64,000 nucleotides of DNA from assembly GCA_041984235.1 (NCBI GenBank), contig JBHIYN010000012.1, forward strand, positions 103,410 to 167,409, in the 5' to 3' direction. This document shows positions 5,948-15,741 of the stretch, in pieces. The notes beneath the pieces were generated by a model. The model had not been told where the DNA came from and ran no database searches. It saw only the letters and a program-made list of their open reading frames with translations. This stretch comes from JBHIYN01 sp041984235 (lineage in GTDB: Bacteria; Pseudomonadota; Gammaproteobacteria; Ga0077536). Numbering within the stretch: position 1 is the stretch's first letter; every line of letters begins with the position of its first letter. The position numbers and the translations under genes were made by a program.

Positions 5948-8900
5948 TTAGATTTGCAGAGAAACATCGATCTCCGATTCGGTATGGCGGAAGATTGCGA
6001 CTGCCCATTCTCTGCTGCCGAGAGTCCGCGCTAAATCGAGGTCCACCACAGTGGTCGAGTCGGCTTCGATATCAACCTGGCCCAACTTTTCATCTTCGTA
6101 AAGTACGCTCCAGACCCCCTGTAGGAGCGGGCGTCGGAAGATAAGTTTCACCGTCGTGCCGTCTTCAATTCGGCCAATCAGGGTGTTGCGATACCCTTCG
6201 CGTAAGGTGGTGACCTTGTACTGCAATAGCAGGGCCGCGCCGCTCAACTTTTGCAGATCGTCGCCCGCAAATGCGATCTCATAATCGCCTACGGCCGGTT
6301 GATCGGCAGGGATTTCGTCATCCGGCCATTCAACGCCACCCTCGGCGCCCATGGTTCTGTCGGTGAGGCGTGTACCGCTGAACGGCAGCGTGACTTTCGC
6401 GGAAAGGGTCGTTGGACTTGCCCGCGCATCTACCAGGCCGACCACTGCCCGGAGTCCGACCAGCATGGGGAAAGCGCCTTCCTCCGGTGGGAATAACTGG
6501 ATTGGATCGCTGCCATCCTCTGAGGGAATGCTGAATGGCAGGGTCACTCGGAGCGCCGAACCAGAGCGCAAGGTCTCAGTTGCGTTCGGCTCGAGATCTG
6601 TTAGCGCGATTGGTAATAAACGCTCCTCGGTCTGCCGTTCTTCCATAACCCGGTCGAAAACGTCCTGACTGAACGTTCCGGAGAGTTGGAAGTTGAGTGC
6701 CGTGATTTCGTTGGCTGCCAACTGATCGTCGATCAACTCGAACCGCCAAGCGCAAAACGGGCTGGTGCCCTCGAAGGGGCGGCGCTTGCGGTTGTCCCGC
6801 CCCTGTAGCGCCATCTGAGTCCGTTCGGCGAGTGAGCTCTTCGTCGAATCGAGTGATTCTGTTGAGTTCTGTATTCGAAGAGCGACGTCATCAGGGTTCT
6901 TCTGGCGAATTTGCGCGTAGAAGCCGTTCGTGAGTCGGACTGAGCGCGGCGGTGTCACTTCGACGGCAAGATTCTCGATTCGAACATCCACCAGGCCTGG
7001 GAACTTCTTGTCGAGCATCGTGACGTCGAGTGCGAAGGTGAAGGGACGTCCTCTGCGGATCGCGTCGAAGTAAGAGGCCGGGTAGAGTTCGTGCAATTTC
7101 ACGTTCCACGTCACCAAACTTCGTTCCTCCCCACCCAAATAGACTTCATTCAGTTTGAAGGAGGCCAACTGGTTTTGGAGGATCTCGGATTGGAGCAGAC
7201 CGCCGGACGGAGAGGACGTATCGTCCGGGGCGGTAATCACCGATAGCGTGGACCGAAATTCGTAGTTGAATGCTTGCTCGGCTAAGTAGCCAATCTCATA
7301 AGCCATGCTGAGATAACTGGCTGAAATCCGCTGCATGAGCTCGGCGAGTTGCCGATAGACTTCCGGTGTAAGATCTTGATTGTCGTACAGGCGTTCCAGC
7401 GCCCGTGCCTCCTGATATCGGCTGCGTACAGCATTGCGCAACTGAACGGCCGAATCCCTGCGAGCGCTTTCCTGTTGAACCTGCTTCCGCGCGATGTCCA
7501 CCTCGATCCTGGCCTGTTCCTGTGCGTTCCGCATGCGTGTCAATTCAACGTCCCGCATCTCCATACCGGCGAGATATGTGCTGGCACCAATCAGAAGGCC
7601 GCGTTGACCGCGGGTTTCCCCAGTCCGGCGTATCTGTTCGACATGCCGGTTAATTTCAGAGAAGACACCGCTCGATCCGCCCCCTAGGGATGCAGCGATC
7701 GCCTGGTATTGAATGGCCATGCTTGAGCTTGAGATGTATTCCCAATATTCCTCGGACAGCGCGCCTTGCCGGTTGCTTGCGAGCCGTTGCCGTTCCCGTG
7801 CAACATCGACGGCGGTATCGTGTTCCCGGATGCGAGTTTCCGCGAGGCTTAGCTCGTTTCGCGCCGCGGACACCGCGTCGGAAAGCTGCTGACGAGTTAG
7901 CTCTGCACTAGCACGGCGCTCCTCGAATTGGATGTAGCGCTGTTCCGCTTGTTCCGCTTGCTGGGCAAAGAACGTCGCTAGTTGATACAGATAATCGAAA
8001 CGCCATATCGGGGCCACCTGGGCGATGCCGCTATCGACAAGCCCAAGACGGGCGACGATCAGCTGCAAGGCTGAAATGGCTTGCGCTGAAAAATCGAAGC
8101 GGCTTTCCCCGTCGCCATCAACGATGTCATCGTCATCGTCTGGTGCAATGCTGAGGATCTGAGCGACCTGTGCCTTGGGTTCCGCATAGTAGTCAGAGAG
8201 TGCCGTGATTTCGGGACCAGGTGTCACGTTGCCGTCCGTATCCATGACCGCCACCCGTGCATACTCCACGCGCGCTAGTTCTGGGCGTTGGTTTAGGAAA
8301 TCCCGGTCTCCTTTCTTTGAAACTTTCCTTAACCAGAGACCGATGACCGGAAAGCGCCAGTCGAGTTCTAGTCTCTCCACCGAGCCAATAAGTGCCTGAA
8401 GAAGCTGTTCGGCGTCGACATGACGATGAACTCTTGTCAGGAGATCGGCCAGGTTCCTGTTAATCCACTCGAATGCGTCGTCAAGGAGCGTGATCAGGTC
8501 TAGTCTGTGAGGATCAATCTCTTCGCCGGCTTGCCGAATTTGTTTTATCGTCGTACCACTCCGTCCATAGGCGCCCTTGAGAAGAGCTTGAAAGGCTTCG
8601 GTGAGGACGGTTTCGTTAATCGTACCGAAATCGATTGAAAGGTCGGGCTGTATTAGATTGTTTCGCAACTCAATAACTGCATTCTCCGGCGTCAGCTCGT
8701 CGGTTTGTTCCTTCAGGGCTGTCTCATATCGCTCCTTGTGACTAATAAACGTCGCTAGAAAGGCGCCGAGGCTATCGATCACCTCGTTGTCTGCAATCTC
8801 GCCCGATCCTTTTTGTAGCGCGGCCGCGTGTTCGCCAAGAACCAGCAACAGGAGCGCCCACGTTGGATGTGGGGGGGTTGCCGGATCTCGCTCCTCGTGA

Positions 8901-9085
8901 TCGAGCAAGCGTAAATCTAGAGTCGGCTCATGCTCATCATCTTCGGGTTCATCCGAAGGCGTACGTGCAACGGAATCACCAAGTTTCGACACCAGCTCTT
9001 GGGTTTGAGCGGCTTCCCAGGGGAGGACCTCTAAGATCGATTCGGCGGCGCGCGATGTTGGTTGAACAAGAACGTTGTGTTGCAT
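5948..9085 (-). CDS. Short TcA-like subunit of a Tc toxin complex
   Basis: The 1045-residue protein resembles only the C-terminal half of TcA (TcdA/TccA-B type, normally 2300-2500 residues). Roughly 380-600 is rich in long charged helices around a hydrophobic stretch (SSMAIQYQAIAASLGGGSSG, then RGLLIGASTYLAGME), as in the TcA coiled-coil pore. From about 640, segments such as YLGGEERSLVTWNVKLHELYP, SYFDAIRRGRPFTFALDV and CAWRFELIDDQLAANEITAL match the receptor/TcB-binding end. There is no signal peptide and most of the large outer shell is absent. An acidic run (PDDDDDIVDGDGE) lies near residue 320. It starts 23 bases after the TcB/TcC-like gene, so the pair is probably co-expressed. The TcA assignment is confident for the C-terminus only. 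Confidence 0.75.
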   Translation of the reverse strand: MQHNVLVQPTSRAAESILEVLPWEAAQTQELVSKLGDSVARTPSDEPEDDEHEPTLDLRLLDHEERDPATPPHPTWALLLLVLGEHAAALQKGSGEIADNEVIDSLGAFLATFISHKERYETALKEQTDELTPENAVIELRNNLIQPDLSIDFGTINETVLTEAFQALLKGAYGRSGTTIKQIRQAGEEIDPHRLDLITLLDDAFEWINRNLADLLTRVHRHVDAEQLLQALIGSVERLELDWRFPVIGLWLRKVSKKGDRDFLNQRPELARVEYARVAVMDTDGNVTPGPEITALSDYYAEPKAQVAQILSIAPDDDDDIVDGDGESRFDFSAQAISALQLIVARLGLVDSGIAQVAPIWRFDYLYQLATFFAQQAEQAEQRYIQFEERRASAELTRQQLSDAVSAARNELSLAETRIREHDTAVDVARERQRLASNRQGALSEEYWEYISSSSMAIQYQAIAASLGGGSSGVFSEINRHVEQIRRTGETRGQRGLLIGASTYLAGMEMRDVELTRMRNAQEQARIEVDIARKQVQQESARRDSAVQLRNAVRSRYQEARALERLYDNQDLTPEVYRQLAELMQRISASYLSMAYEIGYLAEQAFNYEFRSTLSVITAPDDTSSPSGGLLQSEILQNQLASFKLNEVYLGGEERSLVTWNVKLHELYPASYFDAIRRGRPFTFALDVTMLDKKFPGLVDVRIENLAVEVTPPRSVRLTNGFYAQIRQKNPDDVALRIQNSTESLDSTKSSLAERTQMALQGRDNRKRRPFEGTSPFCAWRFELIDDQLAANEITALNFQLSGTFSQDVFDRVMEERQTEERLLPIALTDLEPNATETLRSGSALRVTLPFSIPSEDGSDPIQLFPPEEGAFPMLVGLRAVVGLVDARASPTTLSAKVTLPFSGTRLTDRTMGAEGGVEWPDDEIPADQPAVGDYEIAFAGDDLQKLSGAALLLQYKVTTLREGYRNTLIGRIEDGTTVKLIFRRPLLQGVWSVLYEDEKLGQVDIEADSTTVVDLDLARTLGSREWAVAIFRHTESEIDVSLQI

Positions 9086-9108
9086 GTCGATTTCCCCCTC
9101 CGGCTAAT

Positions 9109-12100
9109 TTAGAATGTCTCATCGACAATCTTGAAAATTCTGCCGTCCAAAAATTCCTTGACCGCTTTGGTTGTGGCATCGAGGTCTTGAACGCCTACCC
9201 CTGATACTGTCTGAGTTATGGCGACGTATCCGCCCGCCGAGAAAACGATGTTGGCTGCGGAGCGTACGATGGAGTGTGCAGCGGGCGTTTTTGACCACTG
9301 TTCGAGTACGTATCCGGCCCCTTTCATCACTGCTTTCTCAAGCGACGGATTGGACATCGTGGCGGAATTGTTTGGAGTTACTAGCTTCTCTTTAAATTGG
9401 CCAAAGGTCTGCGACGGTCCTGCCTTCAGAAATGATTTCACTCCGTATTCTGCTGCACCGAAGAGGCCTCCGGTAATTCCGCCAATAATCGCGCCGGCAA
9501 AAGCTCTTTCAAGCACAACATCGCCAGATTCCCCGGCCGCGATACCGGAAGCAAGCCCCATAGCGGCCCCATTCACAGAACCGATGATGGCGCCATTAGC
9601 GACCATGCCCCACATGGTAGTCGAGCCAGCCACTCCAGCAGCACCCGCGAGCGCGGCGCCTGCGACGGCGCCCAGACCACCCAGGGCGGCGCCGACAAGC
9701 ACGCCGCGCAAGACGTCTTGGCCGCTCTGGGCCGCTGAAACTCCGCCGATTATTCCGCCGATCGCCATGCCTATATAGAGTGCCGCACCGCCAGTGAAAA
9801 CGACGAGCGCGACGATAACCGCAACTGCAATAATTTCCACGATATGGTCGCCGACCCAGTCGAAGAAATCGCCAAGGGGATCCCAGCCGAGGCCCGTCTC
9901 GTCTCGAAAAGATAGGGGGTCGTTGGCGCAGTAGGCATAGGCGTTATAGGAGATTGGACGGTCGGGATTCCGAACCATTGGATCCGGGGTAAGGAACCGG
10001 CCCAATTCCGGAGCATAAAGCCGCGGCCCAAAGTGGTAGCATTGCCCGGGATTGGACCAGCGCTTGCCTTCAAAGCCTTTTTCACCGGCGGCTAGTGAAC
10101 TCTCGCCGAACAGGCTATAGGAATGCCTGCGCGCGACTTGGCCCGCGGCATCGGTTACCAGCGCGATATCGCCGCGGTGATTGGTATGCAGGAATCTGGT
10201 CAGGCCGTCTCTGATCCGAAAGATTGCTACCGGCAATTCACCGAGAACGACGCAACCGAAGACCCCGTCCCGGGTCACGACCACTGTCGGGTCTGGAGTG
10301 AACCAGTTGAGGTTTCCACTGCCATCCAAAGACAAGGTCGCATTGCCTGTATGGTCGTAGCGGAAGGTCTCTGTGCTGTCCACGTAAGTAATGGAGTTGC
10401 ACTGGTTCGTGAGGTCATACGCGTATTGTCTGTCGCCAATTTGGGTAACCCGCCCCAGTTCGTCCTGGGTGACAGGATCCGAACCCACGGAGGCCAGGCG
10501 ACCGCCTGCATCGTACGTCAGGGTCCGCCCTTCCAATTCGAGAACGTTTCCATGCGGATCGAAGCCGAAAGTGAGCTCTTTCGGGGCCTCGCCTGTACGC
10601 AAGCACACTTCGCGGATCACCCGGGACAGCTCGTCGCGCGTGAACGATCGTTTCGTCGCATCGTGGTAAGTGATTTCGTCGAGCTTGCCGCGGAAGTCGA
10701 AACCGAAATCCTCGCTGTGCAGCACAGCGTCTTCCAAGGATATTCGGTAACCGGCCATGGTCGTCTTGTCGCGCTGCCACTCCAACTCCGTTACAACACC
10801 ATTTTGATATTCCATGCGGCGCATCGCGCCAGCGGCGTCGTACTCAATCTTCTTCAGGAAACCGGGGACACCGGCGAGACGCCCGAACCGATCGTAACGG
10901 TACGGGATAACGCGGCGCATTCCGGCTTGGGTGTCGATATAGATCAGTTCCTTGATCTGGCCGTCGGGACGGTAGTGGTATTCCACTTCTACCGCACCGC
11001 TCAGCGTAGGGGTTTCGAATCGTCGAACTGCCGGTCTGTCCTCCGCGTTGTAGGTGATGATATTGGTCCCGGCTTCATGGTCGACGCGTTGCAGCTTGTC
11101 GGCGCCGAGGCGACCCGGTTCTCCAAGGGTCCGACGAGCGGTCTCGTCCGTGTCGGCTATCGTGCTTTCAAGCACCTGTCCGGTCGCCGAATAGGTATAT
11201 GTGATGGCGGTTTGGGCGTCTCGAACCACCTCGCGCAGCTGATCTCCAGCGTCTTGGACGAAGATCTGGGAGCCCCGGTCCGGGCTTTCCTCGAACCACT
11301 TGCGACCTAGGAGGTCGTACGCGGACCGACGGACCCGTCCAGTAGGTTCCTTCAAGATCAGCGGATTGCCCCGGTAATCGTTTACCCGCTCGACAAGGCT
11401 GCCAACATTGTTGCTTCCGGAGACAGTTTCCTGAGTTGCAAAGAACACATCGAGACTCTTGCTGGCATGGCGAATCCAGTTGCCTGAGGCGGCCTGAACT
11501 TCGACCCGCTCGCTCAACCCGTCGTGAATGTGCCGGCGGCGCACCCCATTCTGCGTTGTGAAGGCGATAACCCGATCCAGTTCATCATATTCGCGCGTAC
11601 CGAATGCTGCGGCGGCTTGGTCGAAATAGGGTGCGTACTCCCGAACGATCTTGCCCCGAGGTCCGCGGATCACATGTTCTTCGGCATACGCGTCGTTACC
11701 ATTTCCGTCGCAGCGGAGCGTTTTGAATACTTCGCCCATCCCGTTGTGGTGGATTTCCACTTGGTAGGCATCGCGGCGGAGGCTATCCCGGCCGAAGCGC
11801 GTTTGACGGACGGTCGGTCCTTCGTAGGAATACGTCGACACCGGCAGCAAATAGGGACTCGAATACTGTTCGATCGTGCGCCCCAAATCGTCATGCAATT
11901 GACGCCGCTGTCGCGTGCTTGACTCTGTCACACTAGATGGACGCGCGTGCTCGTAGGAGACTTCAAACGCGATGGAATGGTTGCCGGCATCCGTGGCTCT
12001 GACCAGTTGAATGTTTGCTGTATCGAACTCGTACGTCGATGCCCGCCCGAAAGGGTCGCGCACGGTACGGAGACTTCCATCGATCTCGATTTCCTTGCTG

Positions 12101-14637
12101 GTCCGCCAGTAACCGTCCTCTTCGTCGATTCGAAAGTAACCCAGATCCTCAGCCGATCTTTCGGCGAGCCATTCAGTTGCCATCGCATCGGTGAGCACCT
12201 TGCTTTCGACTTTTGAGACGAGCCCGGTGGCGCCGACTTGGCCAAAGGGTGCACCGTCGTAGTGATAGCGATTGCTATTGAGTTCCACCCCGTTCTCGTC
12301 GACCTGCCGCACTGCCATGACGCGATCGAGGAAAAGGTTTCCCGCAGACTGGGCATATTCCTGGAACGTCACGATGGCTCTGGTCTCGCCTTTCGCGCTG
12401 AATGCCGCTCGGGATTGCTTAACATTGCCCCAACTGTCGAATGCTTGGTTCTCGACCGTCAGTCGATGCGCCACGTCGCCATTGTCCGAGTGCAACTGCT
12501 GCCAGTGCATGCCAAGGCGAGTTTGGACAGCGTCGCCATAATCGGCGACTGTCCACTCATATCCGCCTTGCAATAGTATGTTGTCGTCGAACGCGTCGGT
12601 GTCTCGAGCGACGCCGTAGGTTTCGAGTTGGCCGAAAGTGGCTGCTTCCACCAAGGGATAAACAACGCTGGCGTCTTTCGGGGCGGCCCAAGTGAATCGA
12701 ATTCGTCTCGCTTTGACTTCGTCCGAGCCGGCCTCGCGAATTACGGTGGCGCTGAAGAAAAAACGTGATACGGGGAGCCGCATCCGCACCGGGTTGCGAT
12801 AGTGGAATGTCTGATCCCACACTGCCTGATCGTTCCGATCTTCTATTACGCGACGCTGCAGCACCCGTCGGGGGCTCGGCCAGGAAACCGCCCAGTCCGT
12901 CGCCATATCTGTCGTAGCGCAATACTCGTACTGCGTGACCAGCCCTAGCTGATTGTCGAGGCCAAGCAGCTCACCGGGAGGAGCACCTTTCCAGGGGTCC
13001 AGAATGAAGGCATCAGCTTCGTCGGACCATATCAGAATCTGTGAATACCCCAGGCCGTTGAAATCGTCGATAACGATGCTGCTCATTGGTGTGAAGCGTA
13101 GGTCGGGCACCGTAAAGGCGGGCACAAAGGACAGGCCTCCGCTCCCGAAGTAAACGCTGATGGCGCCACTGTGGACCACCACCAAATCCATCGTGCCGTT
13201 GCCGGTCAGGTCGGAGAAGTGCACTGCGGCTTCAGTCAGATCAACCAATCCATCGGGCAGATCGATGGATATCCTCTGCCATGGCGACCACTCCAGTAGT
13301 CCAATCCCGTAGGCGATCTCCAGATAGTCGTTTCGGACACGCACTAGATCTACCCACTGCGTGCCAGACAAGTTGGTGACGTAATCGTTCGCGGATAGAT
13401 CAACCCAGTGCGTACCCATGGCACGGCTGTGCCGCTCCGCTGCGAATACGCCGTTGACGGTCAAGTAAGCTCGGAACTCGTCATTCGGCGAATCGGCCAC
13501 GAGAAGGTCCGCCACGCCGTTTCCGTCCAAGTCCATCAGACGGCTGCCCTCGTTCATGACCTCCGTCGGTGCCGTTGCTGACCAGTCCTCGAATGCGCCG
13601 AAGCCGGTAGCAGGATCGTATCGGTGAACGCCGCGCGTCGTTTCGCTAAGCACTATGAGGTCGCGATAGCCGCGCCCGAGAATATCACCGAATCCGACCC
13701 GGTCGGCGTGCTGTATAAGGGCCGACGGGGCGTCGTTCACGGTCTCCGGAGATCCGAATTGGCTGTCGCCGATACTGGGGTATACCAACACGTCGCCACC
13801 GAATTCTGTCCATAAGTCGGTTCGGCCAATTCCTTTCCATTGGATTGACCGGCTTGTTCTGGGTGGTGACACGTCGGGCTTCGCGAAAGCCGGCGGTTCG
13901 TCGAGTCCGTCGCCGCGCCACGACAGCTCTACCATCATCTGCTCGCGGGTAGCAGATACGCGTGAAATCGCGGTCATGATGCTCTGTCCGGCGATCGTCA
14001 GGTACTCGAAGCGATATCCACGGACCAAGACGGATTCTTGCTCGTCCGGTGGTGTTCCGCGGACGGATAGCCCTCGGCACCGGTCCTCAAGAATTTGAAG
14101 GATGCCCGCACGCGTGTCGACCACTGGGTCGGGCCGTTCTTCATACTCAAACTCAAGCCGATAGATAGACCATTCGATCGATCGGGGCACGCCGTCCGCC
14201 CGAAACTGATAGACCGTGGAGTGCCCGTCGGAGGACACAGTCTCAGAGAGGAGAAACAAGGCGCTGCCATGACGTCGAAAGACCTGGCGCGACCCGTCTC
14301 GGTAGCGGACGACCAATTCGGTATCCGCGGTGCGGACGATCCTGGCTTCCTCGGCGGCAGTCTCAGGCTGGAAGGCGTCTGGGGAAATTGAAACGAGCGG
14401 GCCAAGGTCCGAGTGGGTCCAACGCCCGGCCAGCAACCGGATTTCGGGGAGATTGAAGAGTAGGTTTTTTCCGATCTCTCCAGGATTCTGCCCCGCACCA
14501 TAAACGATTTGCAGGTCCGGATTAGTACCGTTCGGCCCACTGGGAAGGTCAAGCGGGAAATTCCAACGAACCTGACCGTACTTTGCGATTGCCTCTGTCG
14601 AAATGCCGGCTGCACCGGCCTGACTTGCACTTTCCAT
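9109..14637 (-). CDS. TcB/TcC-type toxin protein with SpvB, VCBS-like and Rhs domains
   Basis: The 1842-residue protein has, in order: an SpvB-like N-terminus (VRWNFPLDLPSGPNG); FG-GAP/VCBS-like calcium-type repeats (DLDGNGVADLL, DLTGNGTMDLV, DFNGLGYSQIL); the TcB middle region (NQLGLVTQYEYC); many Rhs/YD repeats from about 850; and the Rhs core with the self-cleavage motif GRFLTPDPMVRNP. After the core a tail of about 255 residues is the variable effector, here a hydrophobic Gly/Ala-rich domain (GGAALYIGMAIGGIIGG and similar) of unknown action. In Tc systems the B-C part forms a cocoon holding the effector and docks on TcA. Known pairs use separate B and C genes or longer fusions. Start: GGGGGAG precedes the ATG at 14637. 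Confidence 0.85.
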   Translation of the reverse strand: MESASQAGAAGISTEAIAKYGQVRWNFPLDLPSGPNGTNPDLQIVYGAGQNPGEIGKNLLFNLPEIRLLAGRWTHSDLGPLVSISPDAFQPETAAEEARIVRTADTELVVRYRDGSRQVFRRHGSALFLLSETVSSDGHSTVYQFRADGVPRSIEWSIYRLEFEYEERPDPVVDTRAGILQILEDRCRGLSVRGTPPDEQESVLVRGYRFEYLTIAGQSIMTAISRVSATREQMMVELSWRGDGLDEPPAFAKPDVSPPRTSRSIQWKGIGRTDLWTEFGGDVLVYPSIGDSQFGSPETVNDAPSALIQHADRVGFGDILGRGYRDLIVLSETTRGVHRYDPATGFGAFEDWSATAPTEVMNEGSRLMDLDGNGVADLLVADSPNDEFRAYLTVNGVFAAERHSRAMGTHWVDLSANDYVTNLSGTQWVDLVRVRNDYLEIAYGIGLLEWSPWQRISIDLPDGLVDLTEAAVHFSDLTGNGTMDLVVVHSGAISVYFGSGGLSFVPAFTVPDLRFTPMSSIVIDDFNGLGYSQILIWSDEADAFILDPWKGAPPGELLGLDNQLGLVTQYEYCATTDMATDWAVSWPSPRRVLQRRVIEDRNDQAVWDQTFHYRNPVRMRLPVSRFFFSATVIREAGSDEVKARRIRFTWAAPKDASVVYPLVEAATFGQLETYGVARDTDAFDDNILLQGGYEWTVADYGDAVQTRLGMHWQQLHSDNGDVAHRLTVENQAFDSWGNVKQSRAAFSAKGETRAIVTFQEYAQSAGNLFLDRVMAVRQVDENGVELNSNRYHYDGAPFGQVGATGLVSKVESKVLTDAMATEWLAERSAEDLGYFRIDEEDGYWRTSKEIEIDGSLRTVRDPFGRASTYEFDTANIQLVRATDAGNHSIAFEVSYEHARPSSVTESSTRQRRQLHDDLGRTIEQYSSPYLLPVSTYSYEGPTVRQTRFGRDSLRRDAYQVEIHHNGMGEVFKTLRCDGNGNDAYAEEHVIRGPRGKIVREYAPYFDQAAAAFGTREYDELDRVIAFTTQNGVRRRHIHDGLSERVEVQAASGNWIRHASKSLDVFFATQETVSGSNNVGSLVERVNDYRGNPLILKEPTGRVRRSAYDLLGRKWFEESPDRGSQIFVQDAGDQLREVVRDAQTAITYTYSATGQVLESTIADTDETARRTLGEPGRLGADKLQRVDHEAGTNIITYNAEDRPAVRRFETPTLSGAVEVEYHYRPDGQIKELIYIDTQAGMRRVIPYRYDRFGRLAGVPGFLKKIEYDAAGAMRRMEYQNGVVTELEWQRDKTTMAGYRISLEDAVLHSEDFGFDFRGKLDEITYHDATKRSFTRDELSRVIREVCLRTGEAPKELTFGFDPHGNVLELEGRTLTYDAGGRLASVGSDPVTQDELGRVTQIGDRQYAYDLTNQCNSITYVDSTETFRYDHTGNATLSLDGSGNLNWFTPDPTVVVTRDGVFGCVVLGELPVAIFRIRDGLTRFLHTNHRGDIALVTDAAGQVARRHSYSLFGESSLAAGEKGFEGKRWSNPGQCYHFGPRLYAPELGRFLTPDPMVRNPDRPISYNAYAYCANDPLSFRDETGLGWDPLGDFFDWVGDHIVEIIAVAVIVALVVFTGGAALYIGMAIGGIIGGVSAAQSGQDVLRGVLVGAALGGLGAVAGAALAGAAGVAGSTTMWGMVANGAIIGSVNGAAMGLASGIAAGESGDVVLERAFAGAIIGGITGGLFGAAEYGVKSFLKAGPSQTFGQFKEKLVTPNNSATMSNPSLEKAVMKGAGYVLEQWSKTPAAHSIVRSAANIVFSAGGYVAITQTVSGVGVQDLDATTKAVKEFLDGRIFKIVDETF

Positions 14638-14694
14638 CGTGCTCCCCCTATGTGAGTTCTTGTCGTTTACAAGTTTACAAGGCCGTACGCTGCA

Positions 14695-15372
14695 TCAAAC
14701 AAGCTCGCCTCTGAAAACAACGACACCACAGATCGTCGCGTTTGAGTTCACCTCGATGATCCGGTGCGGCCAGTCTGGATTCAGCGCCTTCAGGTACTGA
14801 TGGCCTTCTTCGATGATCAGCTGCTTGAACGTCGCCTCCTGGGAGTCCTCTAGGCGAACGACGACATACCGCCCACTGACTGGTGCGACCTGGGGATCCA
14901 CGAAGATCAGATCGCCGTCGTGGAACTTCGGCTCCATGCTTTCGCCCCGAACCCGCAGCACGAAGGTATCTGGGCTACACCGAACCGGACACGGCAGTAG
15001 ATCCTCGGCGTCACCGAGCTCGAAATTTCCTGCGATTTCAGACCATTCGCCGGCCTGAACCCACGATATCAGTGGGTGCAGGCTGCGCACGTCCGGGCCC
15101 GGTTCGGCGTTGTAGTGCGCATGTTCCTCCGTTGCGACTCGATGTGGTTCATCCATCCATCCGTCCGGCTTGCCCATGGCGCGCTCGAGCTTCGCCGCCA
15201 GGTCGTCACCAACACCGCGGGGTGTTCCCTTCGGCGTCGTGAGCTGGTTGCGAATCTGACTGAGGTAGGACTCGCTCGTGCTGGCGAGGCGGGCAAGCGC
15301 GGCCGCCGATCCGGCTTCGGCAACCAGCAGCTCGAGGTTGCTCAGCCGAACCGTCTCATGCCTTCGCTTCAT
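14695..15372 (-). CDS. S24-type (CI/LexA-like) transcriptional repressor
   Basis: The 225-residue repressor has an N-terminal helix-turn-helix (NLELLVAEAGSAAALARLA, STSESYLSQI) and a C-terminal S24 peptidase-like domain. That domain has the catalytic Ser in RVRGESMEPKFHDGDLIFVD and the Lys around ATFKQL, the layout of CI-type repressors that self-cleave in the SOS response. The start at ATG 15372 is preferred, because the longer open frame crosses the operator sites. It is divergent from a Cro-like gene, with TTAGCA/TGCTAA half-sites between them, and the toxin genes follow 57 bases downstream on the same strand. It probably keeps the element quiescent. Confidence 0.88.
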   Translation of the reverse strand: MKRRHETVRLSNLELLVAEAGSAAALARLASTSESYLSQIRNQLTTPKGTPRGVGDDLAAKLERAMGKPDGWMDEPHRVATEEHAHYNAEPGPDVRSLHPLISWVQAGEWSEIAGNFELGDAEDLLPCPVRCSPDTFVLRVRGESMEPKFHDGDLIFVDPQVAPVSGRYVVVRLEDSQEATFKQLIIEEGHQYLKALNPDWPHRIIEVNSNATICGVVVFRGELV

Positions 15373-15392
15373 CGCATCCGCCGGGTTCGTGT

Positions 15393-15422
15393 TTAGCACG
15401 ATGGTAAAGATAAACCTGCTAA
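15393..15422. promoter_or_regulatory. Repressor operator half-sites in the divergent control region
   Basis: TTAGCA (15393-15398) and TGCTAA (15417-15422) form an inverted pair 18 bases apart between the repressor and the Cro-like gene. A related GCTAATG lies at 15451. The same half-sites form a tight dyad before xis-int at 5632-5646. They are the likely binding sites of the S24 repressor and/or the Cro-like protein; this is inference from repetition and position. Confidence 0.5.
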
Positions 15423-15465
15423 AGGCTCTTGGCAAGGCAATGAGCATGACGCTAATGTCTTGTGC

Positions 15466-15741
15466 ATGGAGCTAAGAGACTTTCTGAGAGCAGCGAGCAA
15501 GCGGGAACGCGCGGACGTCGCCGTCGTCTGTAACGATTCCGTGTCCTACCTCTACCAGCTGGCGGGCAAGCATCGGTACGCAAGCGCCCTGATGGCGGCG
15601 CGAATCGAGGCCCAGACTCGGGACGTCGCGGCGCGTTCAGGAGGCCGGCGCAAGACCGTGCCCCGTGAGAGCCTGGTGCGCTATCCGGAGATTTTCGAGC
15701 GTGAGGAGTCGTACCTCATGGTCGCGGAAGAGCGGCCATGA
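15466..15741 (+). CDS. YdaS/Cro-like helix-turn-helix protein
   Basis: The 91-residue protein begins MELRDFLRAASKRERADVAV. A short helix-turn-helix (VVCNDSVSYLYQLAGKHRYAS) and the sequence LMAARIEAQTRDV resemble YdaS/Cro-type antirepressors, which commonly sit divergent from a CI/S24 repressor. An in-frame TTG at 15460 is possible, but the ATG fits the family start. Its stop overlaps the parB start (ATGA, 15738-15741), so the two are translationally coupled. Confidence 0.7.
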   Translation: MELRDFLRAASKRERADVAVVCNDSVSYLYQLAGKHRYASALMAARIEAQTRDVAARSGGRRKTVPRESLVRYPEIFEREESYLMVAEERP

